In this document: positions 1 through 9,827 of the stretch, piece after piece | How the letters are laid out: each line of letters begins with the position of its first letter | Position numbering within the stretch: position 1 is the stretch's first letter | NCBI RefSeq assembly: GCF_916618955.1 | Contig: NZ_OU745390.1 | Span: 186,001-250,000 of the forward strand | DNA: 64,000 nt | DNA from: Pseudomonas sp. Marseille-Q3773 | Lineage (GTDB): Bacteria; Pseudomonadota; Gammaproteobacteria; Pseudomonadales; Pseudomonadaceae | Direction: 5' to 3' | The notes under the pieces: model-generated | The model's database searches: none | Seen by the model: the letters and a program-made list of their open reading frames with translations, nothing else | What the model was told of the DNA's origin: nothing | Translations under genes and position numbers: made by a program

Positions 1-114
1 GGTGCACGCAGCATGAGTGCCTTGTTCGACCTGCTCGAACGCCTCGACCAGGCCTCGTTGCAGGCACAGCGCAAGCTCACCATCCCGTTCCTCAAGGAAA
101 CCCTCGGCTGGTAA
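1..114 (+). CDS. hda: DnaA regulatory inactivator Hda, C-terminal end (partial)
   Basis: Only the last 37 codons and the stop are in the window; the gene begins upstream. The visible tail contains [19 protein letters not shown], which matches the C-terminal end of Hda, the DnaA-like AAA+ protein that with the DNA sliding clamp stimulates ATP hydrolysis by DnaA after initiation. In pseudomonads hda is commonly next to an NlpC/P60 lipoprotein gene, as here. Too little is present to check the AAA+ motifs. Confidence 0.75.
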   Translation, partial: GARSMSALFDLLERLDQASLQAQRKLTIPFLKETLGW

Positions 115-234
115 GTGCCGAAAACGCTGGGCCAGAGCGGCAAAACAAAAAAGTCACATCTTTTTCGATAAAATTTGCAAATGGCCATGATAGAGGGCAT
201 AGTTTCACCCTTCTAAAGGATTACAGACACGGTC

Positions 235-891
235 GTGCCCATGCTGAAGCGCTTCGCACCCCTCGTGCCACTCGCACTCGTGACCCTGCTTTTTGGCTGC
301 GCGGCCCATGGCCCGGCCTCCCATTCCGAGCAGCAGCCCCAGGATCACAGCCCGATCGCCGCAGAGTCGGCGTTCAAGGCCAAAGCCTCATCCTCGTCGG
401 TATTCGGCGAGCCGGAAGAACTGGCTACCGATGATGACCTGGCGGCTTTCTCCAGCAGCAAGCCTTACCAGCTGCCAGCCTTGGCTGACAGCATTCTCGA
501 GCGCGGCATGTCGCTGATCGGCACCCGCTACCGCTTCGGCGGCACCTCGGAGAAGTCCGGCTTCGACTGCAGTGGTTTCATCGGCTACCTGTTCCGCGAA
601 GAGGCGGGCGTGACCCTGCCGCGTTCGACGCGTGAAATGATCAACGTCGATGCGCCGAAAGTGGCGCGCAACAAGCTCAAGCCGGGCGACCTTCTGTTCT
701 TCAGCACCAACGGCCGCGGCCGCGTCAGCCACGCCGGCATCTACCTGGGTGACAACCAGTTCATCCACTCCAGCAGCCGCCGCAGCGGTGGCGTGCGCAT
801 CGACAGCCTCGGTGACAGCTACTGGAGCAAGACCTTCATCGAAGCCAAGCGTGCCTTGGCCATGGCGCCAACCAATATCGCGCGCAACTGA
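235..891 (+). CDS. NlpC/P60 family lipoprotein (Spr/MepS-like peptidoglycan endopeptidase)
   Basis: The 218-residue protein has a signal peptide ending in a lipobox (LLFGC, Cys about residue 22), so it is probably an envelope lipoprotein. The C-terminal half is an NlpC/P60 cysteine peptidase domain: FDCSG holds the catalytic Cys, VSHAGIYLG the catalytic His, and a second His lies in FIHSSS. Family members cut peptide cross-links in peptidoglycan. The start is GTG at 235 or ATG at 241, both behind AAAGGA at 215-220; neither is proven. A low-complexity linker of about 60 residues separates the lipid anchor from the enzyme domain. The next gene is a paralogue. Confidence 0.88.
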   Translation: MPMLKRFAPLVPLALVTLLFGCAAHGPASHSEQQPQDHSPIAAESAFKAKASSSSVFGEPEELATDDDLAAFSSSKPYQLPALADSILERGMSLIGTRYRFGGTSEKSGFDCSGFIGYLFREEAGVTLPRSTREMINVDAPKVARNKLKPGDLLFFSTNGRGRVSHAGIYLGDNQFIHSSSRRSGGVRIDSLGDSYWSKTFIEAKRALAMAPTNIARN

Positions 892-1030
892 TGGCAAAAT
901 GATGTACCCTGCCGCGGCGGCGATGCTTTGAAAAAAGCTCGCCGCCGTGCGCATTTATAGAAAGCGTCTAATCTAAATTCTCAACTCTTTTCGGCTGCGG
1001 CCCCGCGACCTCAGACAGGATGTTCTGGCC

Positions 1031-1564
1031 ATGGTAAGAATGGCGCGCTTCGCATTGATCTCCCTGGCAGCCTTGCTGGCTGCCTGCTCCAGCCGCGCGC
1101 CAGCGCCGGCCCCTGTGGTACAGCCACAGGTCACCTACAGCCAGCCCAGCCCGTCGCCAATCGCCGACGACGTGTTGATGCGCGCCATCGGCCTGGTGGG
1201 CACGCCTTATCGCTGGGGCGGCAATACGCCGGATTCCGGCTTCGACTGCAGTGGCTTGATCAAGTATGTCTACCGGGATGCGGCTGGCATCAGCTTGCCG
1301 CGTTCGACGCGAGAGATGATTGTCATGCGGGCGCCGACTGTGGATGCCGGGTCGCTGCAGTCCGGTGACCTGGTGTTCTTTGCCACCGGCGGTGGTTCGC
1401 AGGTCAGCCATGCCGGCATCTATGTCGGTGAGGGGCGCTTCGTGCATGCGCCTTCCACAGGTGGCACGGTGCGCCTGGACTACCTGTCGAACAGCTACTG
1501 GGCCAAGGCCTACCTGCAGGCCAAGCGGGTGATCCCTTCAGGGCACCTGGCGCAGAATCCGTGA
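1031..1564 (+). CDS. NlpC/P60 family lipoprotein, second tandem copy
   Basis: This 177-residue protein has a short signal peptide with lipobox LAAC, a proline/alanine-rich linker and an NlpC/P60 domain with FDCSG (catalytic Cys) and VSHAGIYVG (catalytic His). It is clearly a paralogue of the gene just upstream, sharing the string LPRSTREMI, but has a shorter linker. It probably also hydrolyses peptidoglycan peptides. There are 139 bases between the two genes, enough for a separate promoter. The next gene is convergent, and the 69 bases between them can fold into an inverted repeat. Confidence 0.88.
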   Translation: MVRMARFALISLAALLAACSSRAPAPAPVVQPQVTYSQPSPSPIADDVLMRAIGLVGTPYRWGGNTPDSGFDCSGLIKYVYRDAAGISLPRSTREMIVMRAPTVDAGSLQSGDLVFFATGGGSQVSHAGIYVGEGRFVHAPSTGGTVRLDYLSNSYWAKAYLQAKRVIPSGHLAQNP

Positions 1565-1633
1565 ATGCCAGCCTGGCGCTAACCTTGTTGGGGGCGCGCC
1601 GGGCGCCAGCCAGTAGAACACCCCCGGCAAGGC

Positions 1634-2950
1634 TCACCGGGCCTTGCTCACCCGCCAGATCACATTGCCGACGTCATCGGCTACCAGCACTCCGCCGCGC
1701 CCATCGTTGATCACCCCTACCGGACGCCCCATGGCTTCGCCCCGGGCATTGAGAAACCCGGTGAGCAGGTCAACGGGTTGGCCCGAGGGTTTTCCCGCGG
1801 CGTCGAACGGCACGAAGATCACCTTGTAGCCGCTGTGCGGCTTGCGGTTCCACGAGCCGTGCTGACCGACCAATGCGCCCTGTTCGAAGGGCGCTGGTAG
1901 CCCACCTGGTTCGGCGAATGCCAGCCCCAGCGATGCCGTGTGTGGGCCCACGGCATAGTCGGGTGCCAGCGCCCGGGCCACCTTGTCGGGGTCAGGTGGT
2001 TGCACACGCTCGTCCACGTGTTGGCCGTAGTAGCTGTAGGGCCAGCCGTAGAAGCCGCCTTCCTTCACCGAAGTGATGTAGTCCGGTACCAGGTCGCTGC
2101 CGATCTCGTCACGCTCGTTGACCGCTGTCCACAAGGCGCCGCTGTGTGGCTCCCAGGCCAACCCGTTGGGGTTGCGCAAGCCGGTGGCGAACAGCCGGTA
2201 CTGGCCACTGGCAGGGTCCACTTCCCAGATCGCGGCACGGTTCTGCTCCTTGTCCAGGCCGTTCTCACCTACGTTGCTGTTGGAGCCCACCGTCACATAA
2301 AGCTTCTTGCCGTCGGGGCTGGCGATCACATTCTTGGTCCAGTGGTGGTTGAGCGGGCCGGCGGGCAGTTCGACTACCCGCTGCCCTTCGCCGCGCAATT
2401 GCATGGCTCCTGGCTCATAGTGATAGCGCAGCAGTTTGTCCGTGTCGGCGATGTACAGGTCCTTGCCGACCAGGGCCATGCCGAAAGGGGACTCGAGCCC
2501 TTCGATGAAGGCGGTGCGTATTTCAGCTACACCGTCATGGTCGGCATCACGCAGCAGGGTGATGCGATTGGCGCTGGGTACAGCTGCACCAGCGCGTTGC
2601 ATCACTTTTTTCATGACCCAGCCGCGAATGCCTCTGTCGTCTTCCGGTTTGGCCGGCGCGTTGGTTTCGGCCACCAGAACATCGCCGTTGGGCAGCAGGT
2701 AAAGCCAGCGTGGGTGATCGAGGCCTCTGGCGTAAGCGGCCACCTGGGTGCCGGGAGCCGACTGGGGTTTGGCGTCCTGTGGCCAGCCAACGGCCGGGGC
2801 AATATTCACCGTGGGGATCCACGTGCTGTCGGGTGGCGGCAGGTGAGGAGCCGGGCCTGTGCCCTGGTCGATACCCAGATGGGCGGTTTCGCCACAGCCA
2901 GCCAGGCACGCGCCTAGCGCGCAGGTAAGCATGAAGCCGGTGCGGTTCAT
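1634..2950 (-). CDS. PQQ-dependent sugar (L-sorbosone-type) dehydrogenase family lipoprotein
   Basis: The 438-residue product starts at ATG 2950, chosen because GGAGGA lies eight bases upstream and a lipoprotein signal peptide follows at once (lipobox LAGC, Cys about residue 19). The rest has beta-propeller character of the glucose/sorbosone dehydrogenase family, with strings such as GLDHPRWLYLLPNGDVLVAE and GLRNPNGLAW. Characterised relatives oxidise sugars with PQQ, but many family members have no known substrate and PQQ binding is not certain here. It faces away from the cobalamin operon and is probably an independent gene. Confidence 0.75.
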   Translation of the reverse strand: MNRTGFMLTCALGACLAGCGETAHLGIDQGTGPAPHLPPPDSTWIPTVNIAPAVGWPQDAKPQSAPGTQVAAYARGLDHPRWLYLLPNGDVLVAETNAPAKPEDDRGIRGWVMKKVMQRAGAAVPSANRITLLRDADHDGVAEIRTAFIEGLESPFGMALVGKDLYIADTDKLLRYHYEPGAMQLRGEGQRVVELPAGPLNHHWTKNVIASPDGKKLYVTVGSNSNVGENGLDKEQNRAAIWEVDPASGQYRLFATGLRNPNGLAWEPHSGALWTAVNERDEIGSDLVPDYITSVKEGGFYGWPYSYYGQHVDERVQPPDPDKVARALAPDYAVGPHTASLGLAFAEPGGLPAPFEQGALVGQHGSWNRKPHSGYKVIFVPFDAAGKPSGQPVDLLTGFLNARGEAMGRPVGVINDGRGGVLVADDVGNVIWRVSKAR

Positions 2951-3084
2951 GATCGCAGTCCTCCGACGATGGGCTTTGGAATTCAGAGCTCGCCGTCTCT
3001 GCGGAGGTTCAGTCACCGCACTACAGATGTACAGCTACCCGCTTCGATTGACGCTCCCGGTGCAACCCTCTAACCTTCGCGCGT

Positions 3085-3285
3085 GTTTCAGGTGTCCTGC
3101 CAGCGCTGTCTGGGCGGGGTGAAACTGGGAAGCCGGTGGGCGCCAGCAAGGTGCGATTCCGGCGCTGCCCCCGCAACGGTAGGTGAGACGCGGCCGCGCA
3201 GGGCCACTGGGTGCCGGCACCCGGGAAGGCGCGCAGGCTCGGGCAAAGGCCCGCTCACAAGCCCGGAGACCGGCCTGATACTGCC
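3085..3285 (+). promoter_or_regulatory. Cobalamin (AdoCbl) riboswitch
   Basis: The stretch carries the conserved pieces of the cobalamin riboswitch in order: GGTGAAACTGGGAAGCCGGT (3119-3138), GCTGCCCCCGCAACGGTAGG (3164-3183), the B12 box GCCACTG (3203-3209) and AAGCCCGGAGACCGGCCTG (3259-3277). It lies in the leader of the cobalamin operon, 128 bases before cobO, so adenosylcobalamin should repress the operon. The outer limits are approximate. Confidence 0.95.
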
Positions 3286-3412
3286 AACGGCATTACGGAG
3301 GGTGATGCGCGGTGCACCGTGGCTCGCGGCCATGGCCTCTGCGCGTTCTCCGTTTGCCCGCCTATTACCTGTCGTCGCGCGTTGCCGTGGCGCCAGCCAG
3401 CGGAGAACCCTG

Positions 3413-4024
3413 ATGAGCGAGTCCACCGAACGCGACGAACGCCACCTGGCGCGCATGCAGCGCAAGAAAGCGATCATCGACGAACGTATCGCCAATTCCC
3501 CCAACGAATGCGGCCTGCTGCTGGTGCTGACCGGCAATGGCAAGGGCAAGAGCAGCTCGGCCTTTGGCATGCTCGCGCGTGCCCTGGGGCATGGCATGCA
3601 GTGCGGTGTGGTGCAGTTCATCAAGGGCCGCAACAGTACCGGCGAAGAGCTGTTCTTCCGTCGCTTCCCAGAGCAGGTGCGCTACCACGTGATGGGCGAG
3701 GGCTTTACCTGGGAAACCCAGGACCGCCAGCGCGACATTGCCGCCGCCGAAGCGGCCTGGGCCGTGTCGCGCCAGTTGCTGCAGGACCCTGGCGTACAGT
3801 TCGTGGTCCTGGATGAGCTGAACATCGCCCTCAAGCATGGCTACCTCGACCTTGACCAGGTGCTGGCCGATATCCAGGCGCGCCCGCCGATGCAGCATGT
3901 GATCGTCACTGGCCGCGCCGCCAAGCCTGAAATGATCGAGCTGGCCGACACCGTGACCGAGATGGGCATGCTCAAGCACGCGTTCCAGGCCGGTATCCGC
4001 GCACAGAAGGGCGTCGAACTGTGA
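3413..4024 (+). CDS. cobO: Cob(I)yrinic acid a,c-diamide adenosyltransferase
   Basis: The 203-residue protein attaches the adenosyl group from ATP to the reduced cobalt of corrinoids. The P-loop variant TGNGKGKSSS (about residues 38-47) is typical of the CobO/BtuR family, and length and C-terminus fit. The reading frame is open further upstream into the riboswitch, but ATG 3413 follows GGAGA at 3402-3406 and gives the usual family N-terminus. It is the first gene after the riboswitch, and its stop overlaps the GTG start of cobB by four bases. Confidence 0.95.
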   Translation: MSESTERDERHLARMQRKKAIIDERIANSPNECGLLLVLTGNGKGKSSSAFGMLARALGHGMQCGVVQFIKGRNSTGEELFFRRFPEQVRYHVMGEGFTWETQDRQRDIAAAEAAWAVSRQLLQDPGVQFVVLDELNIALKHGYLDLDQVLADIQARPPMQHVIVTGRAAKPEMIELADTVTEMGMLKHAFQAGIRAQKGVEL

Positions 4025-5316
4025 GCCAGCCGCGTCATTGCCCTGCCGTATTGATCGCGGCACCGGCCTCCGGCCAGGGCAAGCCCCCCGTTCCCGCCGC
4101 CCTGGCCCGCCTGCACCGCAACCTCGGGCGCAAAGTGCGGGTGTTCAAGTGCGGGCCTGACTTTCTCGACCCGATGATCCTCGAACGGGCCAGTGGTGCG
4201 CCGGTGTACCAGCTCGACTTGTGGATGATCGGCGCCGAGGAAAGCCGCCGGTTGCTGTGGGACGCTGCCGGCGAGGCCGACCTGATCCTGATCGAAGGGG
4301 TGATGGGGTTGTTCGACGGTAACCCGTCCAGCGCCGACCTGGCCCGCCATTTCGGCGTACCGGTGCTGGCGGTGATCGATGGCACGGCCATGGCGCAGAC
4401 CTTCGGTGCCCTGGCCTTGGGCCTGGCGCGCTACCAGCCCGACCTGCCGTTCGCCGGCGTGCTGGCCAACCGGGTGGGCAGCCTGCGCCATGCGCAACTG
4501 CTGGAAGGAAGCCTGACCGAAGGCCTGCGTTGGTATGGCGGTTTGTCCCGCGAGCGCGGCATCGAGCTGCCCAGCCGCCACCTGGGGCTGGTGCAGGCCA
4601 GCGAACTGAACGACCTGGATGCACGCCTGGACGCCGCCGCCGAGGCACTCGGTGCGAGCTGCGACGCTGCCTTGCCACCGCCGGTGGCGTTTGCCGAGCC
4701 TGTGCCCGAAACCTGCGCCACGCCGCTGGCCGGTGTGCGTATCGGCGTGGCGCGGGACGAGGCGTTTGCCTTTATCTATGGCGCCAATCTCGACCTGTTG
4801 CGCACGCTTGGTGCGCACCTGGAATTCTTCTCGCCATTGCATGACCGCGCATTGCCAGCGGTGGACAGCCTGTACCTGCCGGGTGGCTATCCTGAGCTGC
4901 ATCACCACGCGCTCGCCGGCAATGTGCCGATGAACGAAGCGATCCGGGCTCATCACGCCCAGGGCAAGCCTTTGTTGGCCGAGTGCGGTGGCATGCTGTA
5001 CCTGCTCGATGCCCTGACCGACGTGGCGGGCGCGCGGGCCGAGCTGCTCGGCCTGCTGCCAGGCGAGGCGACCATGCAAAAGCGCCTGGCGGCCCTGGCG
5101 TTGCAGGCCGTGGAGTTGCCGGAAGGCACCTTGCGCGGGCACACCTATCACCATTCGCTGACCACCACCGCGCTGGAGTCGATCGCCCGGGGCCTGAGCC
5201 CCAACGGCGGGCGTGGCAACGAAGCGGTGTACCGCCTGGGGCGGCTGACGGCTTCCTACGTGCACTTCTACTTTCCTTCCAACCCGGATGCGGTGGCGGC
5301 GTTGTTGCGACCATGA
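4021..5316 (+). CDS. cobB: Cobyrinic acid a,c-diamide synthase (glutamine-hydrolysing)
   Basis: The 431-residue protein amidates the a and c side chains of the corrin ring using glutamine and ATP. An N-terminal ATPase-like domain (APASGQGKPPVPAALARLHR) precedes a class I glutamine amidotransferase domain with the nucleophile in LLAECGGMLYL. The start is GTG inside the overlap GTGA with cobO, indicating translational coupling. The P-loop usually reads SGxGKT/S; here it is SGQGKPPV, a small departure worth noting. Confidence 0.94.
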   Translation: MSQPRHCPAVLIAAPASGQGKPPVPAALARLHRNLGRKVRVFKCGPDFLDPMILERASGAPVYQLDLWMIGAEESRRLLWDAAGEADLILIEGVMGLFDGNPSSADLARHFGVPVLAVIDGTAMAQTFGALALGLARYQPDLPFAGVLANRVGSLRHAQLLEGSLTEGLRWYGGLSRERGIELPSRHLGLVQASELNDLDARLDAAAEALGASCDAALPPPVAFAEPVPETCATPLAGVRIGVARDEAFAFIYGANLDLLRTLGAHLEFFSPLHDRALPAVDSLYLPGGYPELHHHALAGNVPMNEAIRAHHAQGKPLLAECGGMLYLLDALTDVAGARAELLGLLPGEATMQKRLAALALQAVELPEGTLRGHTYHHSLTTTALESIARGLSPNGGRGNEAVYRLGRLTASYVHFYFPSNPDAVAALLRP

Positions 5317-5963
5317 GCGAACATGCATACAGCGACGCCGAGCGCGCCGCGATCTACCGCGCCATCGGCGAGCGCCGGGACATGCGCCATTTCGCCGCTG
5401 GCGAGGTGGCGCCGGAGCTGCTCGGCCGCCTGCTGGCCGCTGCGCACCAGGCGCCCAGCGTAGGCCTGATGCAACCTTGGCGATTCATCCGTATCAGCCG
5501 GCGTGACCTGCGCGCGCAGATCCAGGCGTTGGTGGAAAGCGAACGGGTGCGAACTGCCGAGGCCCTGGGCGAACGCTCCGATGCCTTCATGAAACTGAAG
5601 GTGGAAGGTATCAACGACTGCGCCGAATTGCTGGTGGCTGCGCTGATGGACAACCGCGAAGCCCATATCTTCGGCCGCCGCACCCTGCCGGAAATGGACC
5701 TGGCCTCGCTGGCCTGCGCTATCCAGAACCTGTGGCTGGCGGCCCGCGGCGAAGGTCTGGGCATGGGCTGGGTGTCGCTGTTCGACCCGCAGGCCTTGGC
5801 TACGTTGCTGGGCATGCCGGCCGGAGCCAAGCCGGTGGCGATACTGTGCCTGGGCCCGGTGACCGAGTTCTACCCGGCCCCGATGCTGGTGCTTGAGAAC
5901 TGGGCTGAGGAACGGCCTTTGAGCGAAATGCTGTTCGAAAACCAATGGGGAGAGCGCCAATGA
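5313..5963 (+). CDS. bluB: 5,6-dimethylbenzimidazole synthase
   Basis: The 216-residue flavin-dependent enzyme breaks down reduced FMN to make 5,6-dimethylbenzimidazole, the lower ligand of B12. It has the nitroreductase-like fold; ERRDMRHF near the N-terminus and [14 protein letters not shown] are typical of BluB. The frame is open further upstream inside cobB, but ATG 5313 overlaps the cobB stop by four bases and gives the family length. Its presence means the cell should make the lower ligand aerobically. Confidence 0.93.
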   Translation: MSEHAYSDAERAAIYRAIGERRDMRHFAAGEVAPELLGRLLAAAHQAPSVGLMQPWRFIRISRRDLRAQIQALVESERVRTAEALGERSDAFMKLKVEGINDCAELLVAALMDNREAHIFGRRTLPEMDLASLACAIQNLWLAARGEGLGMGWVSLFDPQALATLLGMPAGAKPVAILCLGPVTEFYPAPMLVLENWAEERPLSEMLFENQWGERQ

Positions 5964-6868
5964 GCGTGGCCTTGCTGACCGTGGCCGGGGTGGCCCTGGA
6001 TGCCTTGCTGGGCGAACCGCAGCGGCGTCACCCGCTGGTGGCGTTCGGCAACATGGCCGGCAACCTCGAGCGTCGCCTGAATGCCGGCGGGCGCGGCTGG
6101 CGCAGCCACGGTGTGAGCGCGTGGTTCCTGGCGGTGGTCCCGTTGACCCTGGTGGCCCTTGTCCTGTCCTGGTTGCCGTACATTGGCTGGCTGGTCGACG
6201 TGCTGGCCCTGTATTGCGCCGTCGGCCTGCGCAGCCTGGGCGAGCACGTGCTGCCGGTCGCCAATGCCTTGCGCCAGGGCGATCTGGAGGAAGCGCGACG
6301 CCGCGTTGGTTTCCTGGTCAGCCGCGAAACTCGCGAGCTGGACGAGCCCGCCGTGGCCCGCGCGGCCACCGAGTCGGTGCTGGAAAACGGCAGTGATGCG
6401 GTGTTCGCCGCACTGTTCTGGTTCGTCGTGGCCGGTGCGCCGGGCGTGGTGCTGTATCGCCTGAGCAACACGCTCGACGCCATGTGGGGCTATCGCAACG
6501 AACGTTTCGAACGCTTCGGCTGGTGCGCGGCGCGTGTCGACGACGTGCTCAACTATATTCCCGCCAGGCTGGTGGCGCTGACCTATGCACTGCTGGGCAA
6601 GACCCGCCTGGCCCTGGCCTGCTGGCGCCAGCAAGGCCCGCTGTGGGACAGCCCCAACGCCGGCCCGGTGATGGCCGCCGGTGCGGGCGCGCTGGGGGTG
6701 GAGCTGGGAGGCGCGGCGGTGTACCACGGTGAGTTGCATGAGCGACCGCGCCTGGGGCAAGGGCCAATGGCCGATGCCGAGGCCATCGAGCGTGGCTGGG
6801 GGCTGGTGCAGCGCGGTGTGTGGCTGTGGCTGCTGGTGATCTGCCTGGGGGCTTATATCGATGCTTGA
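5960..6868 (+). CDS. cobD: Adenosylcobinamide-phosphate synthase (CobD/CbiB)
   Basis: This 302-residue integral membrane protein joins the aminopropanol (phosphate) arm to adenosylcobyric acid. It shows several hydrophobic membrane segments and the family strings [18 protein letters not shown] near the N-terminus and [19 protein letters not shown] in the middle. ATG 5960 overlaps the bluB stop by four bases. The name cobD follows Pseudomonas denitrificans usage; the Salmonella name is cbiB. Confidence 0.94.
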   Translation: MSVALLTVAGVALDALLGEPQRRHPLVAFGNMAGNLERRLNAGGRGWRSHGVSAWFLAVVPLTLVALVLSWLPYIGWLVDVLALYCAVGLRSLGEHVLPVANALRQGDLEEARRRVGFLVSRETRELDEPAVARAATESVLENGSDAVFAALFWFVVAGAPGVVLYRLSNTLDAMWGYRNERFERFGWCAARVDDVLNYIPARLVALTYALLGKTRLALACWRQQGPLWDSPNAGPVMAAGAGALGVELGGAAVYHGELHERPRLGQGPMADAEAIERGWGLVQRGVWLWLLVICLGAYIDA

Positions 6869-7853
6869 ACATGGGGGCCGCCTGCTGCGTGCGGTGCAGC
6901 AATATGGTATCGCCCGGGAACAGTGGCTGGACTTGTCCAGCGGCATTGCGCCGTGGTCTTTTCCGATCCCGCCGATTCCGCTGGAGGCCTGGGCTCGCCT
7001 GCCGGAAACCGGGGACGGCCTGGAGCAGGCTGCGCGCACCTACTACGGTGCCCGCCAATTGCTGCCGGTAGCCGGTTCGCAGGCCGCGATCCAGGCCCTG
7101 CCGTTGCTCCGCACAGCGTGCCGTGTGGGCGTGCTCGCACCGTGCTATGCCGAGCACCCGTACGCCTGGCAGCGGGCTGGGCACCAGTTGCTGGAGCTGG
7201 ACGAAACCAAGGTCGAGGCGACGCTGGACAGCCTCGACGTGCTGGTGCTGGTCAACCCGAACAACCCAACCGGCCGCCGGGTGTCGCCTGAACGCCTGCT
7301 GGCGTGGCACGCGCGCCTGGCCGCCCGCGGTGGCTGGCTGCTGGTCGACGAAGCGTTCATGGACAACACCCCGGCCGACAGCGTGATCGGCCATGCCGAG
7401 CGCCCGGGCCTTGTCGTGCTGCGCTCGTTCGGCAAGTTCTTCGGCCTGGCCGGCGTGCGCCTGGGCTTCGTCGCTGCCGAGCGCAGCCTGCTGCTGCGCC
7501 TGGCTGAGTTGCTCGGCCCGTGGACCGTCAACGGCCCGACCCGGGTACTGGCCCAGGCCAGCCTGGCCGACCATGCCCGCCAGCGCATGCAGGTTGAACG
7601 CTGCGCCGCTGCCAGCCAGCGGCTGGCGGTGCTGCTGGACCGCGCCGGCCTGACGCCCAGCGGCGGTTGCGAGCTGTTCCAGTACGTGCGCTGCGAGCAT
7701 GCTGCGCAACTGCATGATTTTCTCGCCCGCCGTGGCATCCTGGTACGCCTGTTCGAACAGCCGCCGGCGCTACGCCTGGGGCTGCCTGCCTGTGAAGCAG
7801 ATGAACTGCGCCTGGCCCAGGCCCTGGTGGCCTATCAGAAGGAAACGGCATGA
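6861..7853 (+). CDS. cobC: L-threonine-O-3-phosphate decarboxylase (PLP enzyme)
   Basis: The 330-residue PLP enzyme makes (R)-1-amino-2-propanol phosphate for the nucleotide loop. It has the histidinol-phosphate aminotransferase-like fold: NPNNPTGR binds the cofactor and [15 protein letters not shown] carries the PLP lysine. It overlaps the upstream gene by eight bases. The name cobC follows P. denitrificans usage; Salmonella calls it cobD. It is smaller than many relatives but complete at the motifs. Confidence 0.92.
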   Translation: MLEHGGRLLRAVQQYGIAREQWLDLSSGIAPWSFPIPPIPLEAWARLPETGDGLEQAARTYYGARQLLPVAGSQAAIQALPLLRTACRVGVLAPCYAEHPYAWQRAGHQLLELDETKVEATLDSLDVLVLVNPNNPTGRRVSPERLLAWHARLAARGGWLLVDEAFMDNTPADSVIGHAERPGLVVLRSFGKFFGLAGVRLGFVAAERSLLLRLAELLGPWTVNGPTRVLAQASLADHARQRMQVERCAAASQRLAVLLDRAGLTPSGGCELFQYVRCEHAAQLHDFLARRGILVRLFEQPPALRLGLPACEADELRLAQALVAYQKETA

Positions 7854-9304
7854 CCACCCTCATGGTGCAAGGCACCACCTCCGACGCGGGCAAGAGCACG
7901 CTGGTGACTGCGCTGTGCCGCTGGCTGTTGCGCCAAGGTGTCGGCGTGGTGCCATTCAAGCCGCAGAACATGGCGCTGAACAGCGCGGTGACCGCGGATG
8001 GCGGCGAAATCGGCCGGGCCCAGGCGGTACAGGCCCAGGCCTGCCGGCTGGAACCGCACACCGACATGAACCCGGTGCTGCTCAAGCCCAACAGCGATAC
8101 CGGCGCCCAGGTGATCATTCACGGTCGTGCGGTCACCAGCATGAACGCGGTGGCCTATCACGACTACAAGGCCATCGCCATGCAGGCGGTGCTGGCGTCG
8201 CACCAACGCCTGAGCGCTGCCTGGCCGGTGGTGATGGTCGAGGGTGCGGGTTCGCCGGCGGAAATCAACCTGCGTGCCGGCGACATTGCCAACATGGGCT
8301 TTGCCGAAGCGGTGGACTGCCCGGTGATCCTGGTCGCCGACATCAACCGCGGCGGCGTGTTTGCCCACCTGGTGGGCACGCTGGAGTTGCTGTCGCCCAG
8401 CGAGCAGGCGCGGGTCAAGGGCTTCGTCATCAACCGCTTCCGGGGCGACATCGCCTTGCTGCAGCCCGGGCTGGACTGGCTGGAACAGCGCACCGGAAAA
8501 CCGGTGCTGGGTGTACTGCCCTATGTCAGCGACCTGCACCTGGAAGCCGAGGACGGTATCGATGCACGCCAGGGAGCCAAGGCCGGGCGCGTGCTCAAGG
8601 TAATCGTCCCGGTACTGCCACGCATCAGCAACCACACCGACTTCGACCCGCTGCGCCTGCACCCGCAGGTCGACCTGCAGTTCATCGGCCCGGGCCAGCC
8701 GATCCCGGCTGCCGACCTGATCATCCTGCCGGGCTCGAAAAGCGTGCGCGGCGACCTGGCGCAGCTGCGCGAACGCGGCTGGGACAAGGCCATCGCACGG
8801 CACCTGCGCTATGGGGGCAAGCTGATCGGAATTTGCGGCGGCCTGCAGATGCTTGGCCGCGAAGTGCATGACCCGCTCGGTCTCGAAGGCGCTGCCGGCT
8901 CGAGCCCCGGGCTTGGCCTGTTCGACTACGCCACGGTGCTCGAAGCCGAGAAGCAACTGCGCAACGTTGCCGGCACGCTGACGCTTGAAGGCGTCCCGGT
9001 TGCCGGTTATGAAATTCACGCAGGCGTCACCAGCGGGCCGGCACTGGAGCGGCCTGCCGTGGAGCTTGCCGATGGCCGTTGCGATGGTGCCGTCAGTGCC
9101 GATGGCCAGGTGCTGGCCACTTACCTGCACGGCCTGTTCGAAGGCAGTCAGTCGTGCGCTGCGCTGCTGCGCTGGGCTGGCCTGGAGGACGTGCAGAGCA
9201 TCGATTACCAGGCCCTGCGCGAACGCGACATCGAGCGCCTCGCCGACCTGGTGGACAAACACCTGGACACCGCGCGCCTGCGCCAGCTTTGTGGGGTCGC
9301 CTGA
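7850..9304 (+). CDS. cobQ: Cobyric acid synthase
   Basis: The 484-residue amidotransferase adds four amide groups to adenosylcobyrinic acid diamide. The N-terminus [18 protein letters not shown] is the ATP-binding motif, and the C-terminal glutaminase domain has its nucleophile in [18 protein letters not shown] near the end is the expected catalytic His region. The start overlaps the previous stop by four bases behind AAGGAA. Only one base separates it from the next gene. Confidence 0.95.
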   Translation: MTTLMVQGTTSDAGKSTLVTALCRWLLRQGVGVVPFKPQNMALNSAVTADGGEIGRAQAVQAQACRLEPHTDMNPVLLKPNSDTGAQVIIHGRAVTSMNAVAYHDYKAIAMQAVLASHQRLSAAWPVVMVEGAGSPAEINLRAGDIANMGFAEAVDCPVILVADINRGGVFAHLVGTLELLSPSEQARVKGFVINRFRGDIALLQPGLDWLEQRTGKPVLGVLPYVSDLHLEAEDGIDARQGAKAGRVLKVIVPVLPRISNHTDFDPLRLHPQVDLQFIGPGQPIPAADLIILPGSKSVRGDLAQLRERGWDKAIARHLRYGGKLIGICGGLQMLGREVHDPLGLEGAAGSSPGLGLFDYATVLEAEKQLRNVAGTLTLEGVPVAGYEIHAGVTSGPALERPAVELADGRCDGAVSADGQVLATYLHGLFEGSQSCAALLRWAGLEDVQSIDYQALRERDIERLADLVDKHLDTARLRQLCGVA

Positions 9305-9305
9305 C

Positions 9306-9827
9306 ATGCACAACCTGATCCTCGGCGGTGCCCGCTCCGGCAAGAGCCGCCTGGCCGAACAGCTGGCCAGCGCCAGTGGCCTGCCGGTGACCTACATCGC
9401 CACCAGCCAGCCGCTGGACGGTGAAATGAGTACCCGCGTGCAGTTGCATCGTCAGCGCCGCCCGGCCGACTGGGGCCTGATCGAAGAGCCCTTGGCCCTG
9501 GCCGCCGTGCTGCGCGCTGAAGCGGCCGAAGGGCGCTGCCTGCTGGTGGATTGCCTGACGCTGTGGCTGACCAACCTGCTGCTGCTCGAAGACGACCAGC
9601 GCCTGGCCGAGGAGCGTGATGCGCTACTGGCCTGCCTGGAGCAATTGCCGGGTACGCTGATCCTGGTCAGTAACGAGACCGGCCTGGGCATCGTACCCAT
9701 GGGCGAGCTGACCCGGCGCTATGTCGACCTGGCCGGCGGGTTGCACCAGGCCGTCGCCGAACGCTGCCAGCGCGTGGTGCTGACCGTGGCCGGCCTGCCC
9801 TTAATGCTCAAAGGACCTGCACTATGA
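9306..9827 (+). CDS. cobU: Adenosylcobinamide kinase / adenosylcobinamide-phosphate guanylyltransferase
   Basis: The 173-residue bifunctional enzyme phosphorylates adenosylcobinamide and then activates it with [17 protein letters not shown] is the P-loop, and [12 protein letters not shown] and [22 protein letters not shown] (shortened here to [19 protein letters not shown]) are family signatures. The frame runs back into cobQ, but ATG 9306 gives the standard N-terminus. Also named cobP. Confidence 0.94.
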   Translation: MHNLILGGARSGKSRLAEQLASASGLPVTYIATSQPLDGEMSTRVQLHRQRRPADWGLIEEPLALAAVLRAEAAEGRCLLVDCLTLWLTNLLLLEDDQRLAEERDALLACLEQLPGTLILVSNETGLGIVPMGELTRRYVDLAGGLHQAVAERCQRVVLTVAGLPLMLKGPAL